From: Fodinibius sp034521915
GTDB lineage: Bacteria > Bacteroidota > Rhodothermia > Balneolales > Balneolaceae
Length of the DNA: 64,000 bases
Assembly (NCBI RefSeq): GCF_034521915.1
Contig: NZ_JAXHLU010000017.1
Coordinates: 124,001 to 188,000 of the forward strand
Direction of reading: 5' to 3'
Shown piece by piece: positions 1-8,366 of the stretch (positions are counted from its first letter, which is position 1; each line of letters opens with the position of its first letter). The notes beneath the pieces were generated by a model, which saw only the letters and a program-made list of their open reading frames with translations, did not search any database and had not been told where the DNA came from. Made by a program: the position numbers and the translations under genes.

Positions 1-1
1 A

Positions 2-181
2 AAGGGCGGGCTGGATCATTCGGTCCTTAACGAGGAGTTACCGGTGAATCCCACAGCAGAACGTATCGCAGAATTTATTTATAAGGAGACCCAGCAGCGT
101 ATTCCCGAAGATATTGAATTAAATGTTACTGTTTGGGAAACAGAAAGCAGTTGGGTGGAATACACAGAGGACAATGTTTAA
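2..181 (+). CDS. queD: 6-carboxytetrahydropterin synthase QueD, C-terminal end (partial)
   Basis: The open frame enters from the left edge and gives 59 residues before TAA at 179-181. It carries the tail typical of the 6-pyruvoyl-tetrahydropterin synthase family: LDHSVLNE, NPTAERIAEFI, then VTVWETESSWVEY, where the conserved Glu of the WET motif lies near the active site. QueD converts 7,8-dihydroneopterin triphosphate to 6-carboxy-tetrahydropterin in queuosine/7-deazaguanine synthesis. The next gene, queE, starts inside its last codons, so the two are co-transcribed and probably translationally coupled. The N-terminal zinc site lies outside the window. Confidence 0.85.
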   Translation, partial: KGGLDHSVLNEELPVNPTAERIAEFIYKETQQRIPEDIELNVTVWETESSWVEYTEDNV

Positions 182-830
182 CGAATTTGATCAGGAAAAA
201 TTGGAAGGACTTATCGATCAGGATGAAATGCGGTCGGTAAAATATCCGATCGTGGAAGATTTCTATACGATCCAGGGCGAAGGAGCCCACAGCGGACGTC
301 CGGCGTATTTTATTCGTACTGCCGGATGTGACGTCAATTGTTGGTGGTGTGACGTTAAAGAAAGCTGGGATGAGGAGGAGCATCCCCCAAAGACTGTTGA
401 AAAGATTGTGCAGGGCGCCAAAGACAGCGGCGCTGAATTCGCTGTTATCACCGGTGGAGAACCGCTTTTGCACGATCTTGATCCTCTTACCTTTCAATTA
501 AAACAGGCTGGAATTCAAGTGCATATCGAAACAAGCGGTTCATCACCCATTTCAGGATACCTAGACTGGATTACCCTTTCGCCCAAGCGTTTCAAAGAGC
601 CGCTTGATGATATCTTTCCTTACGTAGATGAACTGAAAGTTGTTGTATTAACCAATAAAGATCTGGAATGGGCGGAGAAAAATGCGACCAAATGTCCAAA
701 TAGTACACAGCTTTTACTACAACCTGAATGGGAAAAGGAGGGAGCCGTAAATTTAATTATCGATTACGTAAAGGAAAATCCGCAGTGGGGCGTCAGCCTG
801 CAGACGCATAAGTTTATGGGTGTTCGATAG
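174..830 (+). CDS. queE: 7-carboxy-7-deazaguanine synthase QueE (radical SAM)
   Basis: Radical SAM enzyme that rearranges 6-carboxy-tetrahydropterin to 7-carboxy-7-deazaguanine, the step after QueD in queuosine synthesis. The cluster-binding motif is visible as GCDVNCWWC (CX3CX2C), preceded by the QueE signature FYTIQGEGAHSGRPAYFIR, with the SAM-binding ITGGEPLL following. I chose the ATG at 174 (218 aa): it overlaps the queD stop by 8 bp and has AGAGGA just upstream. An ATG at 123 would add 17 residues unrelated to the family. Overlaps the next gene by one base. Confidence 0.9.
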   Translation: MFNEFDQEKLEGLIDQDEMRSVKYPIVEDFYTIQGEGAHSGRPAYFIRTAGCDVNCWWCDVKESWDEEEHPPKTVEKIVQGAKDSGAEFAVITGGEPLLHDLDPLTFQLKQAGIQVHIETSGSSPISGYLDWITLSPKRFKEPLDDIFPYVDELKVVVLTNKDLEWAEKNATKCPNSTQLLLQPEWEKEGAVNLIIDYVKENPQWGVSLQTHKFMGVR

Positions 831-1552
831 TGGATAACCAACGTGAACACTCAGTGATCATCACCGGTGCCAGTCGTGGTATTGGCCGACGCATTGCCCA
901 GGCTTTTGCCCGTGAAACCGATTATGCTCTTCTTCTTATCGCCAGAACAAAATCCGATCTAAAAGACACGAAGACGCTTTGTGGCAATATTGGTGATAAC
1001 AAGATTGCTATTATTCCATGTGATGCCGCTAAGCCAGAGAGTGTAGAGAAACTAAAACTCCCAAAAGATTTTCCCACACCTAAAATAATTGTGAATAACG
1101 CGGGATCATTCTTGTTAAAAAAGTTAGAGAAAACCAGTTTCGAAGAATTTGATCAGCAGATAAAAGCAAACTTATACTCGGCTGTAAATATCACGCAGCG
1201 TTTTTTGGATGACTTAAAAAGTAAATCTAACTCATTAATCGTTAATATCTGCTCAGCCGGAGCTGTAGAGGGACTTAAAGACAGTGGAGCTTATTCGGCT
1301 TCGAAACATGCCTTATTGGGATATACGCGCTCACTACGTCAAGAACTGATGGAAACGGAGGTAGGAGTAACGGCTATTAATTTGGGCCAAACGCAATCTA
1401 CATCCTGGGAGGGATCTCTTATTGATCGGGATCTATTAATCGATCCCAATGACGTAGCAAAAATTATTCTAAGCTTAACGCAGCTCTCATCACGTACGGT
1501 TGTCGAGGAAATACTCGTTAAGCCACAACATGGACGTGTACCGCCTATGTAA
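830..1552 (+). CDS. SDR-family oxidoreductase (sepiapterin-reductase-like)
   Basis: Short-chain dehydrogenase of 240 aa with the NAD(P) motif TGASRGIG near residue 13, NNAG near residue 90, the catalytic serine in the NICSAGA strand and the active-site YSASK. It starts with GTG at 830, one base inside the queE stop codon (TAGTG), so it is the third gene of the queD-queE unit. A pteridine or related carbonyl substrate is suggested by the context only; SDR substrate specificity cannot be read from sequence. Ends just before the hairpin shared with the convergent malic enzyme. Confidence 0.8.
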   Translation: MDNQREHSVIITGASRGIGRRIAQAFARETDYALLLIARTKSDLKDTKTLCGNIGDNKIAIIPCDAAKPESVEKLKLPKDFPTPKIIVNNAGSFLLKKLEKTSFEEFDQQIKANLYSAVNITQRFLDDLKSKSNSLIVNICSAGAVEGLKDSGAYSASKHALLGYTRSLRQELMETEVGVTAINLGQTQSTSWEGSLIDRDLLIDPNDVAKIILSLTQLSSRTVVEEILVKPQHGRVPPM

Positions 1553-1577
1553 AAAAGGGACGCAATTAATGCGCCCC
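1551..1577 (-). terminator. Rho-independent terminator of the malic enzyme gene
   Basis: Read on the minus strand: a 7-bp stem GGGGCGC/GCGTCCC (one G-U pair), loop ATTAATT, then TTTTTT at 1556-1551. It lies 46 bases past the malic enzyme stop. On the plus strand no U-tract follows, so it should act on the minus-strand transcript. A second perfect 7-bp hairpin (ATAAGCT/AGCTTAT, 1595-1614) sits between it and the stop but lacks a T-tract. Confidence 0.7.
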
Positions 1578-1622
1578 CGGTTTATACACTAATGATAAGC
1601 TTTAATTAGCTTATAAAGCATC

Positions 1623-3041
1623 TTAAGGCTGTGACCGTTGAGCTACTCCACTGTCATATGCAGCATTTTTAACCTCTTCTGATACTTTGCGTACTACTTC
1701 TTTGTTAAAGACACTGGGCACAATGTATTCTTCGCTAAGCCCTTCATGATCAATACATTCCGCTATGGCATGGGCAGCCGCCAGTTTCATTTCTTCATTG
1801 ATGTCGGTAGCACGTGCATCTAAAGCACCGCGGAATAATCCCGGGAATGCCAAGACATTGTTAATTTGATTTGGATAATCACTTCGTCCCGTTGCAATAA
1901 TTCGGGCAATTCCCTGTATTTCTTCGGGCATGATTTCAGGAACCGGATTCGCAAGTGCAAAAACGATAGGATCGTCAGCCATCTGTTCGATTGCTTCAAG
2001 AGGAACAGTACCCGGTCCGCTAACTCCAATAAGGAGGTCAGCATCTTCGGTAGCATCCAACAGGGAGCCGGACAGGTTTTCCGGGTTGGTATTTTCAGCT
2101 ACCCATTGTTTGCTGGAATTGAGCTCATCGAGCTTATCCCGGTTGATAATACCGCTTCTATCGCAGCAAAGTATTTCTTTTGCACCCGCCTCTAAAAGTA
2201 TTTTAGTGATAGCTACACCGGCTGCACCGACACCAACAATTACTACACGAAGATCAGACAGATCTTTACCAACAACTTTTAGGGCGTTAATGGTAGCAGC
2301 CAACGCAACAACGGCCGTTCCGTGCTGATCATCATGGAAAACAGGTATGTCTAGCTCTTCTTTAAGCTTTTCTTCAATTTCAAAGCAGCGCGGTGCCCCT
2401 ATATCTTCAAGGTTAATTCCGCCGAATCCGGGTGACATCCATTTAACAGCATTAACGATTTCATCAACCTCTTGAGTCTGCAGACAGATGGGATAGGCGT
2501 CCACATCCGCAAATTCTTTAAACAGCATAGCCTTGCCTTCCATCACCGGCATGGCTGCCTCAGGACCAATATCTCCCAAGCCTAACACGGCAGATCCATC
2601 GCTGACAACCGCTACAGAATTTTCTTTGATCGTCAGGGAGTAAACTTTCTCTTTATCTTTTGCGATAGCTTCACAAACACGCCCCACACCAGGAGTATAG
2701 GCCATTGAAAGGGAATCACGGGTATCGACAGGGACTTTGTTTTCTATTCGGATTTTACCTCCGAGATGAAGCAGAAATACACGGTCGGATACATTTCTGA
2801 CTTTCACGCCATCAATTGCTTTAACAGCTTTAACAATAGCCTTGGAGTGTTCCTCATCGCGGGCACTTACGGTTAAATCCCGAATTTTATATTCTCCTTC
2901 AACTTCAACGACATCAACCGCCCCGGGATCTGCTTTATGATCTGCAATTTTACTTAAAATCTTGGCCAGCATACCTGGTTTATTTTTGATATATAAACGC
3001 ATGGTAAAACTATAGCTGACACTTGGTTGTACTTCACTCAT
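1623..3041 (-). CDS. NAD(P)-dependent malic enzyme with N-terminal ACT domain
   Basis: Oxidative decarboxylation of malate to pyruvate and CO2. Residues about 10-90 look like an ACT domain (MRLYIKNKPGMLAKIL, a typical ACT start), followed by the bacterial malic enzyme core: YTPGVG near residue 115 with the catalytic Tyr, VSDGSAVLGLGDIG, EGKAMLFK with the catalytic Lys, the metal ligands in FHDDQHGTAVV, and the nucleotide-binding VIVGVGAAGVA. At 472 aa it is longer than bare malic enzymes because of the ACT domain, which suggests allosteric control by a small ligand (inference). Stands alone with its own promoter (3094-3125) and terminator (1551-1577). Confidence 0.9.
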   Translation of the reverse strand: MSEVQPSVSYSFTMRLYIKNKPGMLAKILSKIADHKADPGAVDVVEVEGEYKIRDLTVSARDEEHSKAIVKAVKAIDGVKVRNVSDRVFLLHLGGKIRIENKVPVDTRDSLSMAYTPGVGRVCEAIAKDKEKVYSLTIKENSVAVVSDGSAVLGLGDIGPEAAMPVMEGKAMLFKEFADVDAYPICLQTQEVDEIVNAVKWMSPGFGGINLEDIGAPRCFEIEEKLKEELDIPVFHDDQHGTAVVALAATINALKVVGKDLSDLRVVIVGVGAAGVAITKILLEAGAKEILCCDRSGIINRDKLDELNSSKQWVAENTNPENLSGSLLDATEDADLLIGVSGPGTVPLEAIEQMADDPIVFALANPVPEIMPEEIQGIARIIATGRSDYPNQINNVLAFPGLFRGALDARATDINEEMKLAAAHAIAECIDHEGLSEEYIVPSVFNKEVVRKVSEEVKNAAYDSGVAQRSQP

Positions 3042-3093
3042 TGGATGTTTCTTTTCCGTTTTAAATAGGTTCTAAACTCTAAATTTGAAACAG

Positions 3094-3125
3094 CAAAGTT
3101 ACAATCCTTATTACTGTGCAACAAA
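3094..3125 (-). promoter_or_regulatory. Bacteroidota-type promoter for the malic enzyme gene
   Basis: On the minus strand: TTTG (3125-3122), 20-nt spacer, TAACTTTG (3101-3094). This fits the TTTG-N17-23-TANNTTTG consensus known for the primary sigma factor of Bacteroidota. Start of transcription would be near 3086, giving a leader of about 45 nt before the ATG. The rest of 3042-3351 is AT-rich and holds no gene I can see; I found no good match for the divergent amidohydrolase operon. Confidence 0.5.
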
Positions 3126-3351
3126 TTCTATTCTATGGATTTTATACACTGCATGTAAAATGCTGAGAAATATTTAATAAATCAGGCAGATAACATATTG
3201 TTCCCAATAGTAAACGGACAATAGCTGCCGCAACAAAAATTACTATCCTTGGTTATTATCTGCTTTACATCTTTTTTCCTTTCTCAACTTTCAAATAACA
3301 TACATAATGATATATTCAGATTGGTTTTAATTTACACTTAAACAAACCTTT

Positions 3352-4680
3352 ATGAAGAAAACAGCTCATATTACTGTTCTTTGTTTTGCTTTCTTGCTGA
3401 TGTTAGTATCGCAGGGATGGTCGCAGTCGTCACCGGCTGAGGCATTTAAGAATGTAACCATTCATACTGCTGATGGAAATACGATCAAAAGTGGGACCAT
3501 CGTTTGGAGAAATGGTATCATTACCGACGTCGGTAAAAATATAACTATTCCCTTTGATGCCTACGTTCGTGATGGCGGAGATAGCCTGCATGTATATCCT
3601 GGATTTATTGACGGACATGCACTTTGGGGAAGCCCCGATCTGGAGGAGAATGTAGAAACACCCGAAGAACCCGGGAATCCCAGTTATAGTCGTGCGGGAA
3701 TTCAACCCGAACGACAACCTTCGGAGCTATTACAATCGGGCAGCAAATCTCTTGCTGATGCTCCTAAAAAAGGGTTTACAACAGCCGCATTGGGATTAAA
3801 GGGACAAATGCTTCCCGGTCAGGTTGAACTATTTTTCATCAATGGAAAAGAGACTGAGAATTTACTTTTAAAACAGGGCTTGGGCATGACGGCCCAGTTT
3901 GAGGAAGCACAGGGGCAAGCATATCCTTCAACGACAATGGGCATAATGAGTCAGTTTCGACAACTGTTTAACGATGCTAAAGCCTTAAAGCAACAAGAGC
4001 ATTATTTTGCTTCTGTTTCGTCGAATTATCCTGCTCCTAAGCAGAATAAGGTGCTGGAAGCACTGTACCCGGTAATGGATCAACAGCAGCCGTTCTATTT
4101 TGTGGTGGATACCAAGGAAAATATTGAGCGTGTATTTGAGCTGCAGGATGAGCTTGGATTTAACTTAGTTATTGTATCTGGGAAAGAAGCATATAAGAAA
4201 GCCGATGAGCTAAAACAGCGTGAGATCCCCGTGTTGGCAAGTATCGATCTGCCCGAAGAGCCCAAGTGGCGATCTGAAGAAGAGGAGGAAGATCAGCCGG
4301 AAATTACCGAGGAAATGCGCATCTTCAGAGATAAACAGGAAGCCGCCTACAAAGCAGATATTAAGAATATTGCAAAACTTATCGATAGCGGAGTAAAAGT
4401 TGGATTTGCTTCGAACGGACTGGAACTTGATGATATCAGTAAAAATCTGACGGTTTTAAAAGAGGAAGGGAATCTTAAAGATGAAGATATATTGCGAATG
4501 TTAACGCAATCGACGGCCGATATACTAGGATACAGTAACCAGCTTGGAAATATTGAGGAAGGCCGTATCGCCAGCTTTACCGTATTTAACAAACCATTTA
4601 TGGAAGAAAAGGCTCAGGCACTTTACTCCATTACGGATGGAAATCTTACTGAATTTGAACAAGAATCTTCCGAGGAATAG
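3352..4680 (+). CDS. Secreted amidohydrolase-like protein lacking metal ligands (first of three)
   Basis: 442 aa with a signal peptide (about residues 1-25, cleavage likely after SQGWS). The N-terminal composite beta-sandwich and start of the TIM barrel resemble amidohydrolases (VYPGFIDGHALWG), but the HxH metal motif reads H-A-L and the late GTDS-type aspartate region reads GFASNG. The C-terminal GNIEEGRIASFTVF is the normal amidohydrolase ending. A charged, low-complexity segment rich in Glu lies around residues 305-320. It is followed 3 bp later by a second and then a third paralogue. Likely periplasmic; probably not a metal-dependent hydrolase itself, unless it binds metal in another way. 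Confidence 0.75.
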   Translation: MKKTAHITVLCFAFLLMLVSQGWSQSSPAEAFKNVTIHTADGNTIKSGTIVWRNGIITDVGKNITIPFDAYVRDGGDSLHVYPGFIDGHALWGSPDLEENVETPEEPGNPSYSRAGIQPERQPSELLQSGSKSLADAPKKGFTTAALGLKGQMLPGQVELFFINGKETENLLLKQGLGMTAQFEEAQGQAYPSTTMGIMSQFRQLFNDAKALKQQEHYFASVSSNYPAPKQNKVLEALYPVMDQQQPFYFVVDTKENIERVFELQDELGFNLVIVSGKEAYKKADELKQREIPVLASIDLPEEPKWRSEEEEEDQPEITEEMRIFRDKQEAAYKADIKNIAKLIDSGVKVGFASNGLELDDISKNLTVLKEEGNLKDEDILRMLTQSTADILGYSNQLGNIEEGRIASFTVFNKPFMEEKAQALYSITDGNLTEFEQESSEE

Positions 4681-4683
4681 TCT

Positions 4684-6084
4684 ATGAAGAAGTTACTTAT
4701 ATTAATACTGACATTTGGTTTTACGTTAACAAGTTTTGCACAGCAGAAGGGCTCGGTGCTTATCAAGGATGCTACATTGGTGACCATCACCAACGGTAAT
4801 ATGTCTAATACCGATCTTTTAATTGAGGATGGCATTATTACTGAAATAGGAGAGGATATTTCTGCTCCCCGTGGGGTAGAAACTGTTGATGCTTCCGGAA
4901 AATACGTAATGCCGGGTATCATCGATGCCCACTCACATATTGCAGGAGTGGATATCAATGAATGGACCAATCCTGTAACGGCCGAGGTTTCGATGGAAGA
5001 GTCAATCAATCCCAATGATATTAACATCTATTGGGCACTGGCCGGCGGTGTTACATCTATTCATTTAATGCATGGATCTGCCAATGTAATAGGCGGTCAA
5101 AATGAAACGCTCAAACTTCGCTATGGCACAAGTATGGATGAGATGCGATTTGAGGGAGCACCTCGAACGATTAAATTTGCGCTCGGGGAAAATCCAACTC
5201 GCGTACATGGACAGGGATTTGACGTACAGCCGCGAACCCGTATGGGCGTAGAACAGGTTATTCGCGATCATTTTGATGCAGCGATTGACTACCAGCGGAA
5301 TCGCCGGAAATATTTAGATGCTAAGCAAGATTACGAAAATGGGAATCGCTCTACACCACCCGTTCCGGTTGCCAAAAATGAGCGGCTCGAAGTCTTAGCA
5401 GATATTTTAGAAGGGGAGGTGCTTGTCCATACCCACTCTTACAGAGCGGATGAAATTACTATGCTGATGCGTGTTTTCAATGATTACGGTATTGAGGACT
5501 ATACGTTCCAGCACGCCAATGAGGCGTTCAAGGTAGCACCGGAACTCAAGAAAAACGGAGCTTATACGTCTGTATTTGCCGACTGGTGGGCATACAAATT
5601 TGAGGTCTATTACTCAACGGCTTACAACGCTTCTATCCTGAATGCCAACGGTATTAAGAATAGTATTAACTCCGACAGCGGAGAATTGATCCGTCACTTA
5701 AATCACGAAGCCTCCAAAGCTGTTCATTACGGCAATACATCCAAACAGGATGCCCTAAAGATGATTACGATTAATCCGGCCACCCAATTAGGGATCGACG
5801 AAAAGGTGGGCAGCCTTGAGGTAGGCAAGCATGGAGATATTGCGATTTGGGACGGCCATCCATTGAGCATCTACAGTAAAACATTAAAAACATATATAGA
5901 CGGCAAAAAATATTTTGACCGCGCTGAAGATGCAGATGATATGCGCTTGAAAGTGGATGCTGAACAGGATTTCGATGAGGCCTCAGGACGATGGTACAAC
6001 GAAAACGGCCGCCATTCGGAGACGTGCCTGAGAGGAGCAGAAATCCGTTTTAGCAAGCAAGGCATCAAACTTCAAGAGAATTAA
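4684..6084 (+). CDS. Secreted metal-dependent amidohydrolase (catalytically complete member)
   Basis: 466 aa, signal peptide ending near SFAQ (residue 19). Metal ligands typical of the imidazolonepropionase/dihydroorotase-like superfamily are all present: HSH at residues 83 and 85 in PGIIDAHSHIAG, a lysine in TIKFALGENP, histidines in LVHTHSY and FQHANEA, and Asp in INSDSGE. The C-terminus has the usual KVGSLEVGKHGDIAIWDGHP strand followed by a 60-residue extension with a single Cys. The substrate is unknown; secreted relatives include cyclic dipeptide, prolidase-like and D-amino-acid amide hydrolases. It sits between two paralogues with damaged metal sites, in one operon. Confidence 0.82.
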   Translation: MKKLLILILTFGFTLTSFAQQKGSVLIKDATLVTITNGNMSNTDLLIEDGIITEIGEDISAPRGVETVDASGKYVMPGIIDAHSHIAGVDINEWTNPVTAEVSMEESINPNDINIYWALAGGVTSIHLMHGSANVIGGQNETLKLRYGTSMDEMRFEGAPRTIKFALGENPTRVHGQGFDVQPRTRMGVEQVIRDHFDAAIDYQRNRRKYLDAKQDYENGNRSTPPVPVAKNERLEVLADILEGEVLVHTHSYRADEITMLMRVFNDYGIEDYTFQHANEAFKVAPELKKNGAYTSVFADWWAYKFEVYYSTAYNASILNANGIKNSINSDSGELIRHLNHEASKAVHYGNTSKQDALKMITINPATQLGIDEKVGSLEVGKHGDIAIWDGHPLSIYSKTLKTYIDGKKYFDRAEDADDMRLKVDAEQDFDEASGRWYNENGRHSETCLRGAEIRFSKQGIKLQEN

Positions 6085-6113
6085 TTTAAATAATGAAATA
6101 CACAGAAATTATT

Positions 6114-7430
6114 ATGACGTATTTGAAAAGCACATTATCAGCTTGTCTCTTGGTTCTCTTTTTTGGCATGAGCGCTGAAGCTCAAATTACTGAAAAGGCT
6201 GAATTCGGGAAGTTTGCTATTACTAATGCCACCATTTATACCGTCACTAATGGCGTGATCGAAAATGGGACAGTGTTAATAAAAAATGAGAATATTATCG
6301 AGGTCGGGACTAATGTCAACATACCTTCAGAGTATGAGCAGATAGACGCTTCCGGCAAGCATGTGTATCCCGGATTTTTTGATGCGGGCACGCAGCTCGG
6401 TCTGCAAGAAATAGGTGCTGTAGCCGTAACCAATGATCAGGCAGAACTTGGCGATTTCAACCCTCATGTACGGGCATTCACTGCTATTAATCCAAGCAGC
6501 GTGAATATTCCCGTAACTCGGGTCAATGGGGTAACGCATGTTACCTCAATGCCTGTTTCAGGACGATTGGCAGGCAAGGCCACACTCATAGATCTATATG
6601 GTTACTCTCCAGATTCTATGGCCGTTAAACCCAATGCAGGTATTCATTTAAACTGGCCGACATCCAAAAAAGGAGGCTGGTGGGATGACCGAACAGATGA
6701 GGAGGTTGAAAAGGAATATAAGAAAGACCTAAAGGAGCTTAACGAATTTATTTCCCGGGCTCAATTCTATGATAAAATGATGACCGATTTTGAAAATAAT
6801 CCAAATAACAAACAGCAGCCTGATATGGACAAAAAGATGCAGGCTATGCGAGAGGTTGTAAAAGGAGAGATACCGGTTATCGTTTCGGTTGATGCTAAAA
6901 GTGATATCCTGGATGTTATTGATTGGATCGAGAATTATCCAGATATGCAGTTTGTATTGGCGGGAGTAAGAGATGGCTGGCGTGTGGCTGATGAAATTGC
7001 AGAGGCCGGACTCCCATGCCTGGTTTCTACGCTCTACACTCCGGAACGTGATTATGATAACTACCAGCGTCCTTATCAGAATCCCGGCAAATTACACGCT
7101 GCGGGAGTTAAAGTAGCTATTGCTACCGGAGAGGTCGAAAATGTGCGCAACGCCCCATACCATGCGGGTTTTGCAGCCAGTTACGGACTTGGGAAGAAAG
7201 AAGCGTTGAAAGCTATTACCATCAATGCTGCTGAAATTTTTGGAGTAAGTGATAAGCTTGGCAGTATCGAAGAGGGGAAGCAGGCGAATCTGTTTATAGC
7301 TGACGGTGATCCTTTTGAGCCGATGAATCATATTACGGATGTTTTTATTCGTGGCAATAAAATCCCGATGGTGAGTCGACATATACAGCTCTATCAGCAG
7401 TATTTAGATAGGGGAGCAAAAACCAACTAA
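6114..7430 (+). CDS. Secreted amidohydrolase-like protein lacking metal ligands (third of three)
   Basis: 438 aa from ATG 6114, which places the signal peptide (MTYLKSTLSACLLVLFFGMS) normally; an in-frame ATG at 6093 would add 7 residues. The fold markers are clear (YPGFFDAGTQLG at the usual HxH place; KLGSIEEGKQANLFIADGDP at the end), but the metal motif is replaced by G-T-Q and the late Asp by IATGEVE. Ends 25 bp before a strong terminator, so the three genes form one transcription unit. It probably acts as a partner or scaffold of the active middle protein, or binds a ligand without hydrolysing it (inference). Confidence 0.75.
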   Translation: MTYLKSTLSACLLVLFFGMSAEAQITEKAEFGKFAITNATIYTVTNGVIENGTVLIKNENIIEVGTNVNIPSEYEQIDASGKHVYPGFFDAGTQLGLQEIGAVAVTNDQAELGDFNPHVRAFTAINPSSVNIPVTRVNGVTHVTSMPVSGRLAGKATLIDLYGYSPDSMAVKPNAGIHLNWPTSKKGGWWDDRTDEEVEKEYKKDLKELNEFISRAQFYDKMMTDFENNPNNKQQPDMDKKMQAMREVVKGEIPVIVSVDAKSDILDVIDWIENYPDMQFVLAGVRDGWRVADEIAEAGLPCLVSTLYTPERDYDNYQRPYQNPGKLHAAGVKVAIATGEVENVRNAPYHAGFAASYGLGKKEALKAITINAAEIFGVSDKLGSIEEGKQANLFIADGDPFEPMNHITDVFIRGNKIPMVSRHIQLYQQYLDRGAKTN

Positions 7431-7455
7431 TATATTTTATCCAGCTTAATTTTTG

Positions 7456-7487
7456 AGGTGCGGCATGAATAGTGTCGCACCTTTTTT
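7456..7487 (+). terminator. Rho-independent terminator of the amidohydrolase operon
   Basis: Stem AGGTGCGGCA (7456-7465) pairs with TGTCGCACCT (7473-7482), 10 bp with one G-U pair, loop TGAATAG, followed by TTTTTT. It separates the amidohydrolase operon from the nitrilase gene. Confidence 0.88.
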
Positions 7488-7536
7488 ATTTTAAGAATGA
7501 TTTATTAAGTCATATCAATAAAATACATCTAACGTT

Positions 7537-8352
7537 ATGATTTCTGAGTCCTATAAGGCGGCAGTTATACAGATGAACAGCCAAACGGATTTGCAAGCCA
7601 ATTTAGATTCGGCCTATCTATACATTGAGGAATCCGCTGAAAAGGGAGCTAAAGTCGTGGGGCTGCCCGAGAATTTCTCTTTTTTGGGTGGACTGTCGAT
7701 GCGGATGAAAAAAGCAGATAAAATTGCTGAAAAAGTGCCTAAGTTTCTTGCTGAGACTGCTAAAGAGTTTGAGATATACCTTATGGGCGGGAGCTATCCC
7801 GTACCGGCCGGAAATGGAAAAGTCTACAATCATTCTCCGCTTTATACACCTAAGGGTAATGAGAAACAAAGTTATAATAAAATCCATCTATTTGATGTGG
7901 ATCTGGATGACGATGAGTCATACCGAGAGTCAGATTATGTACAGGCTGGTGATCCAGAGGCGGTTATCTATGAGAGTGATCAAATAGGGAATTGGGGACT
8001 CTCAGTCTGTTATGACTTGCGTTTCCCGGAGTTCTATCGAAATCTGGTTGATAATGGTGCCGAGATATTGTCCATTCCTTCTGCATTCACGTATACAACG
8101 GGACAAGATCACTGGCGTCCGTTGTTGAGAGCTCGGGCTATCGAGAATACGAGCTATGTTTTTGCTCCGGCACAAACCGGCCTGCATGGTAAAAACAGGA
8201 AGACATGGGGCCATGCAATGATTATCGATCCATGGGGCCGCGTTATGGCAGATGCCGGACAAGAACCCGGTATTGCTATTGCAGAGATAGATCCACATAC
8301 CATCAAGCAGGTGCGTAGTCAGATTCCTTCCCTCAACCATCGCAGAATGTAA
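7537..8352 (+). CDS. Carbon-nitrogen hydrolase, Nit1/Nit2-type (deaminated-glutathione amidase-like)
   Basis: 271 aa, the full length of the family. The catalytic triad is visible: Glu45 in GLPENFSFLGG, Lys115 in SYNKIHLFDVD and Cys158 in GLSVCYDLRFPEFYR. The overall pattern fits the Nit branch of the nitrilase superfamily, whose members hydrolyse deaminated glutathione or omega-amides; a repair amidase role is therefore likely, though the exact substrate is inferred. Monocistronic, after the operon terminator and convergent with the DUF445 gene. Confidence 0.85.
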   Translation: MISESYKAAVIQMNSQTDLQANLDSAYLYIEESAEKGAKVVGLPENFSFLGGLSMRMKKADKIAEKVPKFLAETAKEFEIYLMGGSYPVPAGNGKVYNHSPLYTPKGNEKQSYNKIHLFDVDLDDDESYRESDYVQAGDPEAVIYESDQIGNWGLSVCYDLRFPEFYRNLVDNGAEILSIPSAFTYTTGQDHWRPLLRARAIENTSYVFAPAQTGLHGKNRKTWGHAMIIDPWGRVMADAGQEPGIAIAEIDPHTIKQVRSQIPSLNHRRM

Positions 8353-8366
8353 ACTTAATCACCTTA

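Noticed and set aside
1595..1614. Second hairpin ATAAGCT/AGCTTAT between the SDR and malic enzyme genes as a terminator
   Set aside because: Perfect but AT-rich 7-bp stem without a T-tract; the neighbouring hairpin with TTTTTT is a better terminator.
4623..5027. Minus-strand frame of 134 codons spanning two amidohydrolase genes
   Set aside because: Antisense to two well-supported secreted proteins and without family features.
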